From Pomphorhynchus laevis (Eukaryota; Acanthocephala; Palaeacanthocephala; Echinorhynchida; Pomphorhynchidae): a DNA stretch of 64,000 bases. Position 1 is the first letter of the stretch. Every line of letters begins with the position of its first letter. Location: assembly GCA_012934845.2 (NCBI GenBank), contig WNNJ02000010.1:62001-126000 (forward strand), in the 5' to 3' direction. Of this stretch, positions 18,183-30,397 are shown piece by piece. The notes under the pieces were generated by a model that did no database searches, had not been told where the DNA came from, and saw only the letters and a list, made by a program, of their open reading frames with translations. The position numbers were made by a program, and so were the translations under genes.

Positions 18183-18773
18183 TTACATAACATGGGAGTT
18201 AAATGTATGAGAAATAGAAGATAAATCACCGAGAAGAAGAGAGAAAAGCAAATGGCCTAATACGGAGCCTTGCGAAACACCAGACGGGATGGAAGAATGA
18301 CGCGAGAGAGAAGAGTTAGAACAAACGCGAAAAGTACGGTTTGATAGATATGAAGTAAACCAAGCCACAGTGTGTAAAGAGAAGCTATAATCATGACGAA
18401 TATTATGGAGAAGAATCGAGTGATCGACAATGTCGAAAGTATATGATAGATCAAGAGAAACTATGCCACTACATAATTTTTGATCGCGCAAAATGAGTAA
18501 GTCGTTATAAACTTTAAGACATCCAATTTCAGTGGAGTGATTAGAGCGAAAAGCGGCTTGGAAGGGTTGAAATAAGTTGGAGGAAAAGAGATATGTATTA
18601 ACTTGCTTGACAACGAGACGCTTAAGGAGTTTAGAGAGGGTTGGAAGAAGTGAGATAGTACGGTACGAAGATGGTATTGAAGGGTCGAGAGATTGCTTTT
18701 TGAGGAGAGGGCGAACAGTGGCGCATTTCCAGTAGGAAGAAAATGTGCGACTGCGGAAAGACAAGTTGAACAA
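18183..18773 (-). pseudogene. LINE RT fragment (copy F)
   Basis: 196 codons: WKCATVRPLLKKQSLDPSIP, YRTISLLPTLSKLLKRLV, FQAAFRSNHSTEIGC, IVSLDLSYTFDIVDHSILL and SGVSQGSVLGHLLFSLLLGD, stopping just before YADD (an in-frame stop at the usual Met-Gln/Ala position). YADDIIIYDHAPTYRIQD and a C-terminal part continue in the same region down to about 17380 (LVTFHTPSFFNLPFLDNSRP). Confidence 0.75.
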
Positions 18774-19285
18774 AGTGGTTAGGAAGAGTGAGATAGATGA
18801 GCAGATTTTTTAAGCAAGTTGTTGGGAATTGGGTCAGAAGAAGAGGTTTTATTAGGTAATGACAGAAGACCCGAAGAAACTTCGCCAGACGAAACGGGAA
18901 GAAGGTGGAATAGCTCTGGGAGGGAAGTATTAAAAGACATGAGAGGATACAAGGGCATATGGGTAGAACGGAAATTAAATTAGATAGCTTAGATTGCAGA
19001 TAAGAAGAAGATTCACCATGATTTATGTTGCAAGGGGTAGATGTTCGTGAAAGAATTGAGTTTATGATTTTCCATTGAGATTTAGAGTTGGAAGAGGACT
19101 CGTGTTGATTTCGCCAGAAGAGAGTACGTAAAGTACGTAAAGGAATGATATGTGAACGGCGTAGATAAAAATATTAATCACGGAGATTTGGGGGGGAGTG
19201 AGTTGGGACAATGTTAAAGAAAGCGATTATACACACGAAAATAGTGACGGAGTCAACGCTTAGAAAGAATACACTCTGAATCGAA

Positions 19286-20341
19286 TCAGGGAGCATGGCG
19301 CGATCGGTGAAAATGTCTTGATCGAATAGGCAGAAGGCTATTAAGGATGTTGGTAAGTTCAGAATCAAACAAAATGAAGAGATCATCGGGAGAGATACTT
19401 AAGAGGAAGTGAAAAGAGTGAAGAATTGAGTAAGGCTGAGCAGAGAATAGGGATATCGAGAAGTTTCTAGGGTCGACTTTGTGTGGATAATGTTGGAGGC
19501 GGAGAAGGATGATGGTGACGAGTAAGAGTACGATTGATAAGGAAATGATCGGACAAACCAGGATCAGTAATTGACATGTAGGTATAGTCATTGAAGCAGT
19601 TAGGAACAGCAATGATGTCAAGAGCACCGCCGAGAATATTAGTTGGGCTTGTGTAAAGTAATTTATAGTTAAAATCAGAAAAAGATTAGTTAAAGTGATA
19701 GAGTCAGTCAGCAGGGTGATCAAGACGAATGTTAAAGTCACCGAGAACAAATGAAGGAGTATAATACAATGAACAGTGAGAAAGAAGATCTGCAAGCTCG
19801 CTAAAGAACATATGTGAGGGGCAGCTGAGCCTGAACGGTATACAATCACAAGTTCATGAGGGAAAGGAGTTGATGATCTGCATATTAGCAATCCGAAAGA
19901 AGTGCAACGGATGTTAACATTAATTTTACGTAGAGATGTTGGGTGATGAGCAATGGCAACGATACCGCCATGGTTAGAAGCAGGAGATGTGGAAGAGACA
20001 ATTGGACGAGCTGATTCAACTAAAGAACAACCAGAGCGACATAGACGACGAATAGCAAGATCGTCAGAGTCAGAGTGCCAGGATTCGGTAATGCAGAGAA
20101 TATCGATAGATAATTGATCGAAGATATCAAGGAGCAGATCAGCTTTATGAAGAATGGAGCGAGTGTTAAAAAGACTAAGACGAAAAGTATGTTCAGGAGC
20201 GAGATCGACTGGCAGTGAAGACCGTGTGAGCGACGGGACGCTATTGTATTTTTGGCCTAGTGCGCAGGACGTGAAAATTTCCGTTGACTTGACGTATAGA
20301 TAAGGGTGACTCGCCGTTTGTTTAATGTCGATGTTTCTCAA
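19286..20341 (-). pseudogene. LINE endonuclease, frame-broken (copy F)
   Basis: Good matches to the endonuclease in the first 190 residues: LSLFNTRSILHKADLLLDIF, CITESWHSDSDDLAIRRL, NHGGIVAIAHHPTSLRKI and VIVYRSGSAAP. After that the frame shifts and the rest is out of frame; GDFN-type sequence continues in another frame. The 5' part of the frame reads through from ORF1 sequence because the ORF2 start codon is changed. Confidence 0.72.
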
Positions 20342-20811
20342 TGCGAGCTAAATTGAGCTGGGCGATATCAGAAGGGGAGCGGTCAGGAAAGATACGGCAA
20401 GTAGATGAAGTGGTAAGAAGTTTAAAACGTTGGGAGAGTACCGAAGAGGCATGTGAACTATGTCGGAAAACGATTTTTAAGAGTGGAGGACTGAGATGAT
20501 TGGATTTAGTGGATTTGTTTAAACGAATAAAGGATACAGGAGCGATATTATTGAAGAGTGATGGGTTATCATCAGGAAGAATGGTTGCTAGGATAGACCT
20601 GAAAGCAGATACATCATCATCGAGGCGAGATTGTGGAGAAGCAGATTCGGAAAGCTTTAAGTTTGATATGATTATACAGCGATCGCGCGAAGGAAAACGA
20701 TTTCGTGGAAGTGGTGGACGGACAGAGCTGGTAGGAGTCGAGGTAGATGAGCAGATAGAAGTGGAAATGACAGGGGTGCTTGATAAAGAATTAATATTGG
20801 TTGGAGCAAGT

Positions 20812-21207
20812 GTGACAGGAGCGGGGTGTTGAATCGGTTGATTATAGATGTGACTGGATATGATTTTAAATGAAAGATGTAAATTATTTGGAAGTGTTAC
20901 GTGGGAGGTAGAGTGAGGAGAATTAAAATAGGTTGGTGCATGAGTGACAGGAATGGAGTGTTGAATCAGTTGATCGGAAATGTTACTAGAAATGATTTTG
21001 ATGGAAGGGTGTAGATTATTGGAAAGTGATATGTGGGAGGTGGAGTAAGGAGAATTAAGATAGATTGGAGCATGCGTAACAGGAGTGGAGTGTTGAATCG
21101 GTTGATCGGATATGTTACTGGATATGATTTTTACGGAATGATGTAAATTACTGAGAAGTGATACGGGGGAGGTAGAGAAAGGAGTACATGAAGAGAATAA
21201 AGTAGTT
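20812..21207 (-). repeat. 132-bp in-frame ORF1 repeat, three units
   Basis: Units start at about 20812, 20944 and 21076, each with GTGACAGGA (or GTAACAGGA) and TGTTGAATC. Copy A1 has two units, so the number of 44-residue units varies between sister elements. Confidence 0.8.
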
Positions 21208-21666
21208 TGAGATTTTTTAGATTGGGGGAGGAATAGAAAAGAGGAGGTACGAGATGAAAAGCTTTACCATTAGCATTGTTAGAATGAGGAAGATGAATGG
21301 AAGTTTCGTTCGTAGTTGAACGAGGAGAGTGTGAGAGAGTAGGTTCAATAATATGATTATAAGATGCGAAGTGAGGTGTTGATACGAGGGAAACATCTAA
21401 AGCAGTATTGGTCTGAGTGGTCGTGTGTGATACAGAAGTAGATAAGCAGGATAACTGTTGTAGTCGTACTGATGTACAAAAACCGTATGTGAACTGTTTA
21501 CGTTTATACACCGAGCGGTCGCATATTTTAACACGAACAAGTGTCCATACATCACAATTTTTGGAATTGCATCCGACTTCAAAACTGGTATAACCATCAT
21601 TTCATTTCGATGTGGAAGATGCTTGATCAGGAACAGGGATCTGAGATCGCGCTTTTCTAGACATGA
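21131..21666 (-). pseudogene. LINE ORF1 N-terminal part (copy F)
   Basis: The start region gives MSRKARSQIPVPDQASSTSK, close to copy A1, but it is interrupted just before the finger. The finger itself (about 21460-21600) reads FEVGC..KNCDVW, then QFTYGFCTSV, where the first Cys of CGFC has become Tyr. The Ser/Thr-rich linker follows. This protein would be non-functional. Confidence 0.7.
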
Positions 21667-21705
21667 CTTTTATCGAGAGATTGAGCTTAATCCGCGAGCG
21701 TAGCG

Positions 21706-21893
21706 AGCAGAACTGACAGGAATAATCTGGAACTGACAGGAATAATCTGGAACTGACAGGAATAATCTGGAACTGACAGGAATAATCTGGAACTGACAGG
21801 AATAATCTGGAACTGACAGGAATAATCTGGAACTGACAGGAATAATCTGGAATTGACAGGAATAATCGGGAACTGACAGGAATAATTGTATAA
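21706..21893 (-). repeat. 20-bp tandem array in LINE leader, about nine units
   Basis: The unit GGAACTGACAGGAATAATCT is repeated about nine times head to tail between ORF1 and the 5' end of copy F. Units are nearly identical, with two single-base variants at the distal end. Copy A1 has a single unit at the same place (about 2096-2117). Because 20 is not a multiple of three, every frame through it reads a 20-residue periodic peptide, which is not a gene. Confidence 0.9.
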
Positions 21894-22049
21894 GTAGCTT
21901 TAATCAAGAATTTGTTTAACCAGTATAACATTTGTCGACAACATTCCTAGCACGGCTCGAAGTTGTACACTATATTATGAAATAAAAAGAAGAACGATCA
22001 ATCCAAATTCAAAATAATTGACCGTTTGTATAGTTTAAGTGAAGCTGAG

Positions 22050-24640
22050 CTAGCAGTCTGCTCTCTCCAACGATTCCATGGTTCACAATTTTTTGTCCGA
22101 ATTGTGTTGGTCCGTACTATTCGGCGACGACTGAGATAAATGTGTTAGTGTTCTATCGTCCTCCTATGGCAAGTATCGATGATTTAATAGAACTTATTGA
22201 GCTCAGTGGTTAGCAAAAAAATTTCTAATCTTAGGAGATCTGAATATTCCCTCAACATACTGGGACTCTTTTTCGTCTCCTAGTCTCATCGCATTGGACT
22301 CGGATTTATTAAGTATTCTACACAGCTGTAGTCTGCATCAGCATGCACGTGAGGCAACACGCTTCGCTAGCCAGTTGTCTGCCTAGCTATATGTTGTCTT
22401 GTATTCGTTTAAGTATGATATTACTCACATAGATTATCTTTCAGGACTGGGGATGAGTGATCATTGCGTACTGTCCTTTTCATTTAAATGCGCCCACGAT
22501 ATAACGTCGGTCAGTCCCCTGCAGGATAAGCCTCTAGATTTCTGGAAGACTGATTTTCACGCAATTATCTGCAGATTAAAACTGGTTAGATGGCTAGATC
22601 CCTATATATGCAAAATTGACGAGGCTTGGAATGCTTTTAAAAGCACACTTCATAAACTGATACCGCATTCTCTTAAGTTAAAAACACATAGGGAAGTTTG
22701 TCCTCGGTTGTCATCGATGGGCGTCTCCGGTATCACTCGCGCGCAGGATACATTCGTGGATTTCATTTCGTTGTGGACTACCATCTTATGAGTCTTTCAA
22801 ACAAATTAGCAACAGATTTACCACTCAAGAGGAATAAACGCTGTCAGTTCGAGAAGAAGTTGAGTTCTATGGATGGCAAGGCACTATTCTCTTACATTCG
22901 CAAAATTAGGGGCTCGAATATTCCACTAGTATCGTTGAAGGATGATTCTCAAAGCGAGGTCACGTTTAATAATGTCATGGCAAACTTATTTGACCAGGAA
23001 TTCTCATCGATGGTTTGCCTTTCACCGACATCGTGTACTTCTGAATCAGAAAAGGGTTCAGAAACATTCCATCGATCTAATCTGTCGTTCTGTGTTGACG
23101 TTGTTTTGTAGCTTCTATGTAAACTAAAACCGAACACCGCTGCAGGTTCGGAAGGACTTCCCTCAATTCTTTTTAAAAAATTGCTTCTCAAATATATTCA
23201 TATGTTTTCGGTATGTTTTCGTTTTATATTCCCCGATCTCGAAATCCTTCACGTTGGAAGGATTCTATTGTAGTTCCAGTATATAAAAAGGGAGATCGAC
23301 AAGTGTGTAAAAACTATCGCCCAGTTGCCTTGACATGTATTATCTGTAAGCTGGTTGAAAAGCTAATAGTCAAAAACATATCTTCTGATTTGGAAAGCAA
23401 CAATAAACTCACTGACTCACAACTCGATTTTAGATCAAATAGATCAACAATAAGTAACCTTTTGATTTCTTCCAACTCATGGCAGTTTTCATTAGATGGA
23501 TGAGTTTAATCGGATATACTTTTCCTAGAGTTCTCTCATGCTTTCGATTCAGTTTCGCATGATCGTCTCGTTCACAAATTGAGTCACTTAGTGTTTGTCC
23601 AATGTGTCGCCTTGACACATGTCTAAGTGCATATATGTCCACCTCGTTCGCTATTCATTCTGGCATTCCACAAGGTGCTGTTATTTCATCACTTATTTTT
23701 ATTGTCTATATCAATGATCTCCCATCTGTAATTCGTTCTGATGTCGTTATTCATGCTGACGATGTTAAGATATGGCGGCGAATTAGAGATGGGAGGGACA
23801 TTAATATCCTTCAAGATCTTAACGATCTCAAGATCTTCAAGATTTTTAGAGGGTTTAACCCCTTTAAATGTGCGCACATGCCCATTGGTTCTTCACTCAA
23901 CTCTTCGTATCAGATAGGTTCGATTCGATAAGCCAAGTAAGTGAATTCAAAGATTTTGTGTTTGATGATGACTAGTAGCTTAAAAACTAATGTCAACACT
24001 AGATATATTTGTAATTATAGCTATTGTATTTTATGGATGGTTTTTTAGGCTTTTGAGAGGATAAGTCCATCAATGTTCAAGACACTATTTTGCTCATATA
24101 TTCTATCCATCCTTGAATACGGTTTACCTGTAACTTTTTCACATACTTTAATAGACTCCCGTGACATTGAGAACCTGTTACGTAAAGGGTCGCGCATGAT
24201 TCCGAATTTCTTCCATTTGAGATTTGCTGAACGTTTGACATATCTAAGTCTCGGCATCTTAAATTATCGCAGATCGGCTATTGATTTATCAACTGCAGTC
24301 CAAATTGTTTTCGATGGCTTTAGGGGTCTCTCCAACTTACTATCCTTGAATGATAGACGAGAAACTCGTGGACATATGTAGAAATTAATAAAGTCAATTA
24401 CAAGAATTCCTGTTCACCATCGATTTGCAACTAGGATAATTAATGAGTGGAATGCACGAAAGTGCCTAAATAAATCTCGTAGTATATCTAGTGATGCTAT
24501 CAAGAAAGCCATCGAAGCCGAGAGAAGGAATTTGCGACTTCTTTTTGATTGAATTATTTATTTGTTGACGTGTTTCATCATGTTTTGTAAGCGACACGAG
24601 ATTGTAGCTCATTTACTACTGTTTATTATAATAATGTAAT
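22050..24640 (+). mobile_element. LINE copy G (CR1-like), heavily decayed
   Basis: Plus-strand relative of copy C. Endonuclease pieces at 22060-22490 (VLVFYRPPMASIDDLIELIE, GDLNIPS, MSDHCVLSFSF). RT pieces follow: 23213-23503 (IPRSRNPSRWKDSIVVPVYK, YRPVALTCIICKLVEKLI), 23602-23931 (HSGIPQGAVISSLIFIVYIN, HADDVKIW) and 24073-24550 (LFCSYILSILEYGLPVTF, LRKGSRMIPNFFHL). Many frame breaks. The 3' region ends near an ATAATAATGTAATG tail. Confidence 0.78.
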
Positions 24641-25184
24641 GATTTATTGAAGCCACGCCACATTTCGGCTTGGTCATATAAAAAGATAATAAAAGGATAT
24701 AAAGTCAATACAGTAAAAATCATACGCAAGCCAGATAAAACGAGCATTATTATTTTTCTTTCTTCCTACTTCTTGATCTGGATATATTTCATTGATTAAC
24801 TCAATTGATTATATGTGGCAGAGTTACGCATCGTCAGCCGAAATAAGCCTACCCCACTTCAGTGTATCTTTTGTTTTTAAAGATAAGCATGACAAATGAG
24901 CACAGGGAATGACTCCGCAAAGTTTGAGTAAATCGAATATTCAACAGTCCGCGCAGAACGTGATGTTCTCTGTAGATCATCAAATTTTCCCTACTGCTAT
25001 TATTAAAAATTGACTAGTGTATCGCACGATTGCAAAATACCCGAAAACCAAAGTTTTACACTTTAAACGTACATTAAGCACATGACTTTGTATTCTGCTG
25101 CGTCTTTATTAATTTGATCAGTTCATATAATCAGACTTTACATTCCTAACACCTCACAACATATTAATCGCCTTTTATTATTTC
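24641..25184. other. Spacer, no gene seen
   Basis: About 540 bp of moderately AT-rich sequence between two LINE fragments. No long frame, repeat or known element recognised. Confidence 0.55.
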
Positions 25185-26033
25185 GCACAAGTTATTAGCT
25201 GCAAATGGCTTTTTTAACTGTTCACAGAAAAGAAAAAACAATGACTAAAATAGCGTGATTCACATCTGTATTTAAAAACAAATGTCGAATATTTTGATTG
25301 AAGCTGCATTAGCTGGATGCACACGCAATTTCTTTAGGCAGCACATTCCATACATTTAAGGACCGATGTGAAAGTCGCACCACGCTTGGGATTTTGTCAT
25401 GTGGTAATTTATATAGTGATAGAAGATGACCTATACGAGCTGACGAAGTAATCTTAACACAGTGAGAAGGAAATTCCTATGCGATATGAACTATCTGCCA
25501 CGTCGCAATGAGGTCTAGGTAAATCAATTTTGACACACTGAAAGCAGTTGTAAGAAAGCTAAGCGGTCTACGTATGAATACGCAGGTTGAAACACAATAT
25601 GGAGCCTCTTCATAGCACTGACTCAAGCTTCGTGATTTTTGCCTTAGTAGATGGAAATGATGCCTGGATACAATATTCAATGAGTGGCGAACCAACACGA
25701 AATATAGTCTCTTAAAACTTAATAAGCGTAGCCATGCAAACGTATTTTCGATGCAATACATAGCTTTCATTGTCTTACCAATGTCCTGTGCAAAATTACA
25801 ACCAAATCCCTACACTCAGATACAACTTCGAGTGTATGAACCCCTAATCGAAATTCACAATCATGTTTGATTTTTCTTAGTTTCATATTGATATATTTAT
25901 CAAAGTTCAGTATCATATTCGTAGCTACCCTCTATTTGTGTATTTGATCAAGGTCGTCATATAGATACCGACCATACGTATTATCGATATTAACAGACCA
26001 AATTTGAGATCATCCGTAAAAGCCAAGCAAGGG
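25185..26033 (-). mobile_element. LINE copy H (C family), 3' fragment
   Basis: Minus-strand 3' end of a copy C relative. The terminal sequence (TTATTAGCTGCAAATGGC...AACTGTTCACA, about 25194-25230) matches copy C's 3' end. The frame 25770-25477 gives MKAMYCIENTFAWLRLLSFK and LIYLDLIATWQIV, matching copy C's C-terminal domain. Nearer 26000, CLAFTDDLKFG corresponds to the FADD box with the second residue changed. 5'-truncated at about 26033, where copy I begins. Confidence 0.75.
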
Positions 26034-28437
26034 TTTTGGATTCTTAACAGCAAGTCAACATATCAATCTCAAACGTGTCCACCCAAACCAGTCCAGTCGT
26101 TTCTGATGTCCTTTGTCGAATCACTGATCCTGTCACCACATGATCTTCTAATCATATGTCTTCACTTACCGAAACCCCGTCTCTTCCCTTCTGTCTCGTT
26201 TCTCAATAACCTACATCCCTCAATCAAAATCACATCCACCAACCTCCACAATCCTTCCACTCATAACCTTTCCTCACATCGCTCACCACCCTCTATATTA
26301 TCCAAATCCTCTTTGTCTTCCGCTGTCAAACCTACTCAATCCACATCCTCTACTCCCGGCTCACCTATCGTAATCTCACCAACTCACATTACTCGTCCTC
26401 CTTTACGGAAACGCTTTCCTTTTCGCGATCGTTGCGTCAGTGACACTAATATCACTCCTTCCAACCTTTATCTTCGAAGCACGTCTCGACCAAGACGTTT
26501 CCGCCGTCAGATTTATCCTCTCGTCTCTTGTTCCTGCAGATAAACCATCATTTTCAATTACATCTCTCTTGTCGCATTTATCCGCCTAAACAAATCTTCT
26601 CAATATAATTCTTCTCAGCCACCTCTCCTAAAATTTGTTTTCAAGTATCGCTCTCACGCGTCCCCTGTTTCTCTCAACGATTTTAACTCATATACTCTTC
26701 AGCCACTCAAATTTTCCCCGATCGCACCACTTCAGAAATCGCTCAACTCTCTCCCGACCACATCGAAAAACGCCATCGCAAGGAATACGGCGTAACATCT
26801 CTCTCCATCCGAAACATCGACGGAAATTTTCAAGTTGTCCACACCGGCCCAAAAATTCGATGGCGCTCTATCTCCCCTATGTGTCTTCCCCACCAGCACC
26901 TATCACCACCACACACGGTTTACGCCTCGGCCTCCTCAACACTAGATCTATTCTCAATAAATCCAATCTTATCCTCAACCATTCACCAAGCAATCTATCG
27001 ATCTCTTCTGCCTCATCGAATCCTGGCACTCCGATTCTGACGACCTCTAAATCCGCCGTTTGCTCCCTGCAAGTTGCTCACTAGTCGAATCCGCTCGCCC
27101 CCTCAGCTCATATCCTTCTAAATTCTCTAATCATGGCGGCGTTGTCGCATTCGTTCGTCACCCCGCGTCTATTCGCAAAATCACTTCCCCATTCAGTCCT
27201 TGCTCTTTTAAACTGTTCACTTGTAGTACTTCTAACCCGATCTCTCTAGATCTAGCCATTGTATACCGTCCTCGTTCATCTACTCCTACCTTCTTTTTTT
27301 AACAAACTCGCTGACCTTATGTCCCACTGTTCTTTGTCCTTCATCCCTTCAATCGTTCTTGACGACTTCAACATTCGCCTCGACCGCCCCTCTTCCACCG
27401 AGTCAATCCAGTTAATCAACATTCTATCCAACTATAACTACACACCCATATCCACTGCCTCCACACATATCCTTGGCGGGTCACTCGACATCATCGCTGT
27501 CCCTGATCATTTCGCTTCCTACACCTCACTGTCCATCTTCGATCCTGGTCTATCCGATCATTTTCTCGTCACCCTTGATCTCACCCACAACCACACCTCT
27601 CCTCACACACCTACAATCCTACGTCGCTCTTGGAGAAATTTTGGAATCCCCCACTTCGCTACGCCTTACTCAAATCGTCTCTATTTTCTCACACAATAAC
27701 ATCTTCCTCTCCTCATGATCTTAACTTTTTCAACTATAAACACACATCCACTCTCGATCTTCTCTTGCCCTTAAGCTTCACTCTCACCGTTGCTTACACC
27801 GTGCTTTATGGTTTGATATCTTATAATACTCTCGAAGCGTCGACTCCGTCATGCTTCTCGAGTCTATCACCGCTCTTTCAGAAGTGATATCCGCTCGATC
27901 ACTTTGTCTCTCCGTGATTCCTATCTTGCTCTTCGCCTGTCTCCTCTCAACATACAACGTACCAAATGCAAATCTTTCTGGCATCATAAAATCATCACTT
28001 TATTCAACTCTAGGTCTCTCTGGCATACTTTTAGCTCAATCCTTTCTCGCTCCTCTTCGTCTTGTAACATGAATCCTCATGATTATTCTTCATTTCTTCA
28101 GACCAAAGTGTCCACATTGAGCTCTCACAACTCCGTCTCCATTCCATCTCACTGTTACTCACCTCGCATCATCCTACCGGAACTCTTTCATCTCCTCCCT
28201 GTCTAACCTACCCAAGTCTCATCTGTCCTTATGTCCTTGCCCTACAAAACCTCAACTGCCGATCCCCTGCCTACTCACATACTTAAATCTATATGCGCAT
28301 CGATATCCCTTTTTCTCACAACCTTGTTTAACTCGTCCATCCGCAGTCGTATATTCCCTTCACACTGGAAATCCGCGATCGTTCGTCCCCTCCTTAAGAA
28401 ACAATCGCTCGACCCCTCCCTTCCTTCTAGCTAGTTT
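26034..28437 (+). mobile_element. LINE copy I, 3'-truncated
   Basis: Plus-strand copy of the D/E/O subfamily: ORF1 linker and C-terminal part (26040-26870, with PPLRKRFPFRDRCVSDTNIT), endonuclease (26860-27560: LGLLNTRSILNKSNLILNH, VYRPRSSTPTFFF, IVLDDFNIRLDRP with GDFN changed to DDFN, LSDHFLVTLDL) and the first part of RT (27700-28437: MSLPYKTSTADPLPTHILKS, WKSAIVRPLLKKQSLDPSLP). It ends abruptly at 28437 in mid RT. Several frameshifts. Loss of the 3' end is unusual for a LINE and implies later rearrangement. Confidence 0.82.
27259..27699 (+). pseudogene. LINE endonuclease C-terminal fragment (copy I)
   Basis: 146 codons: DLMSHCSLSFIPSIVLDDFN, RLDRPSSTESIQLINILSN, HILGGSLDIIAVPDHFAS and GLSDHFLVTLDLTHNHTSP. 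The SDH motif is intact, but Gly of GDFN is Asp. Upstream endonuclease pieces lie in other frames (27060-27302). Confidence 0.72.
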
Positions 28438-29345
28438 TTTTTTGATATTGTCGGAAGAGAGTTGAGCGATTTCTGAAGTGGTGCGATCGGGTAAAATTTG
28501 AGTGGCTGAAGAGTATATGAGTTTAAATCGTTGAGAGAAACAGGGGACGCGTGAGAGCGATATTTGAAAACAATTTTTAGGAGAGGTGGCTGAGAAGAAT
28601 TATATTGAGAAGATTTGTTTAGGCGGATAAATGCGACAAGAGAGATGTAATTGAAAATGATGGTTTATCTGCAGGAACAAGAGACGAGAGGATAAATCTG
28701 ACGGCGGAAACGTCTTGGTCGAGACGTGCTTCGAAGATAAAGGTTGGAAGGAGTGATATTAGTGTCACTGACGCAACGATCGCTAAAAGGAAAGCGTTTT
28801 CGTAAAGGAGGACGAGTAATGTGATTTGGTGAGATTACGATAGGTGAGTAGGGAGTAGAGGATGTGGATTGAGTAGGTTTGACAGCGGGAGACGTATAGG
28901 ATAAAGATAATATAGATGGTGTCTGTCGATGTGCGGAAAGGTTACGAGTGGAAGAATCGTGGAGGTTTATGGAGGTTATTTTGATTGAAGGATGTATGCT
29001 ATTGTGAAACGATGCAGGATGGATTAAACAGTGGGTGTCGGGGAGTGAAGATGGTATGTGATGGGAAGTGTATATGGGATATGATTAGTGGGTGTTGAAA
29101 GGAAATTGGGTACGACGGGGGTATTTGAGTGAACGTTTTGGATGTTGATTTTTGCTTATGGAAAAGGTTGCGAATTTGTTTGTTTTACAAAATCCACATA
29201 GGAAATTTTTCTAGACTTGTTGTTTGTCGCAGGCGATTGCGATCCAGGCGCTGCAGTCGTATGTGGAGCACTGTACTTGCAGTTGAGCATAGTTGGTGTC
29301 GGTCGTAGCTGTTTTCTCACGTCCTCCGATTAACGTCTATGTGTG
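28438..29345 (-). mobile_element. LINE copy J, ORF1-only fragment in inverted orientation
   Basis: Minus-strand 5' part of the same subfamily as copy I. It holds the ORF1 finger (about 29160-29290: YAQLQVQCSTYDCSAW, then FLCGFCKTNKF, with a stop between), the Ser/Thr-rich linker, and the C-terminal domain up to IFPDRTTSEIAQLSSD at 28441. There it stops, abutting copy I's truncated end through a TTTTTTTT run. 28460-28810 is almost exactly the reverse complement of 26405-26760. Confidence 0.8.
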
Positions 29346-29369
29346 TTGAAGCTGTTAAATTTTCTACCT

Positions 29370-29489
29370 CAACTGATTGAATTGATCTCTAACTGATTAA
29401 ATTGATCTGCAACTGATTAAATTGATATGCAATTGATTGAATTTATCTGCAACTGATTGAATTGATCTGCATCTGATTGAATTGATTGT
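29370..29489 (-). repeat. 20-bp tandem array, six units, upstream of ORF1 (copy J leader)
   Basis: AACTGATTGAATTGATCTGC and variants repeated six times. It sits just upstream of copy J's ORF1 start (minus strand), the same position as the unrelated 20-bp array of copy F. Confidence 0.85.
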
Positions 29490-30397
29490 GTATTTTATCT
29501 CTTTAGTGGATTGTAAGTAGTTATCAAGAAACTTTTTATCAGTAGTTTTAACAAACTTATTTAAGTATTACGCAATTTGATTATTATTTTGTTGGCTTTA
29601 GATTTAAAATATAAATAACAAAGTTATACAAATTGTTTAATGTTCAGCATCCACTATTTTCACAAAAAAAACGTTAGTTACTTCCCAAAGATGATATATA
29701 AGCAACTGGGGAAATATCGAATCTAAGTTTTATTATTAAATATTATTATTTATTAAATATCGAATCTAAGAAATATCTTTATTATTATCTTTATCAATTC
29801 AATTAAAATCACAATGTTTTCAAATTAATCGTCTTATTAACAGTCGGCTGTCTCGGTTGAAAAGGTGTCGACCGGTTAGAAGTCGGCCGGTTGAGTCGGC
29901 CGACTCATCCGAGTCGGCCTACTCTTAATAAATAAGAAATATCTTTATTATTATCTTTATTAGATATTCAGAAAATATCGGTCGTTTTATAATAAACGAT
30001 CGCTTCAAAATAATAAAGTTGATAGTTAAAATTGGAATGTTGACTTTTTAGTTGATGCTACGTGTTTGTCTTTAATTTGATTTTGTAATTTATTGGAGAT
30101 AATATATTAATATCATTTAAGTTTTTCATTGAAAGAGTTATTGAAATTACAACTCTAGCAAATATCATTGAACGCTATTTTAATAGTAATCTTTTGATAT
30201 TTTAGATAATACTATTTTACAATAAATATTTACTTTTGTTAATTTATCATTAAAATGCCGAAATCTAGGAATAGCGACAGTGACTAATATTTTCAAATCA
30301 ACGCTGATTGTTTTATAAGGCAATTACGAACACTTCCAAAAGTTTACTTGGAATCTAACTACACATTTAGATACATTTTTGAAATAGAAAATTGTGC
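29490..30397. other. AT-rich upstream region of the DCAF8-like gene
   Basis: No gene. 29840-29925 is a GC-rich island with repeated GTCGGCC words (GAGTCGGCCGACTC is palindromic), flanked by two direct copies of AAATATCTTTATTATTATCT (about 29770 and 29938). The remaining sequence is AT-rich. The promoter and any upstream exon of the plus-strand gene should lie here, but I cannot pick them out. Confidence 0.5.

Larger units (their letters stand above)
17268..21895 (-). mobile_element. LINE copy F (A family), full length but decayed
   Basis: Minus-strand sister of copy A1. 3' end at about 17285 (AACGTGGCAAATGCGTGCC); RT about 17380-18830; endonuclease about 19450-20250; ORF1 about 20240-21666; leader 21667-21895. 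Several stops and frame breaks interrupt ORF2, and the ORF2 ATG is lost (ATA at the equivalent site). ORF1 shows at least one frame break. The region 20300-20840 is nearly identical to 800-1350, while other parts differ more, hinting at gene conversion or uneven decay. Confidence 0.85.

Noticed and set aside
21602-21931. 109-codon frame with a periodic peptide (VPDYSCQFQI)
   Set aside because: It is translation of a 20-bp tandem array in a LINE leader; periodicity explains it fully.
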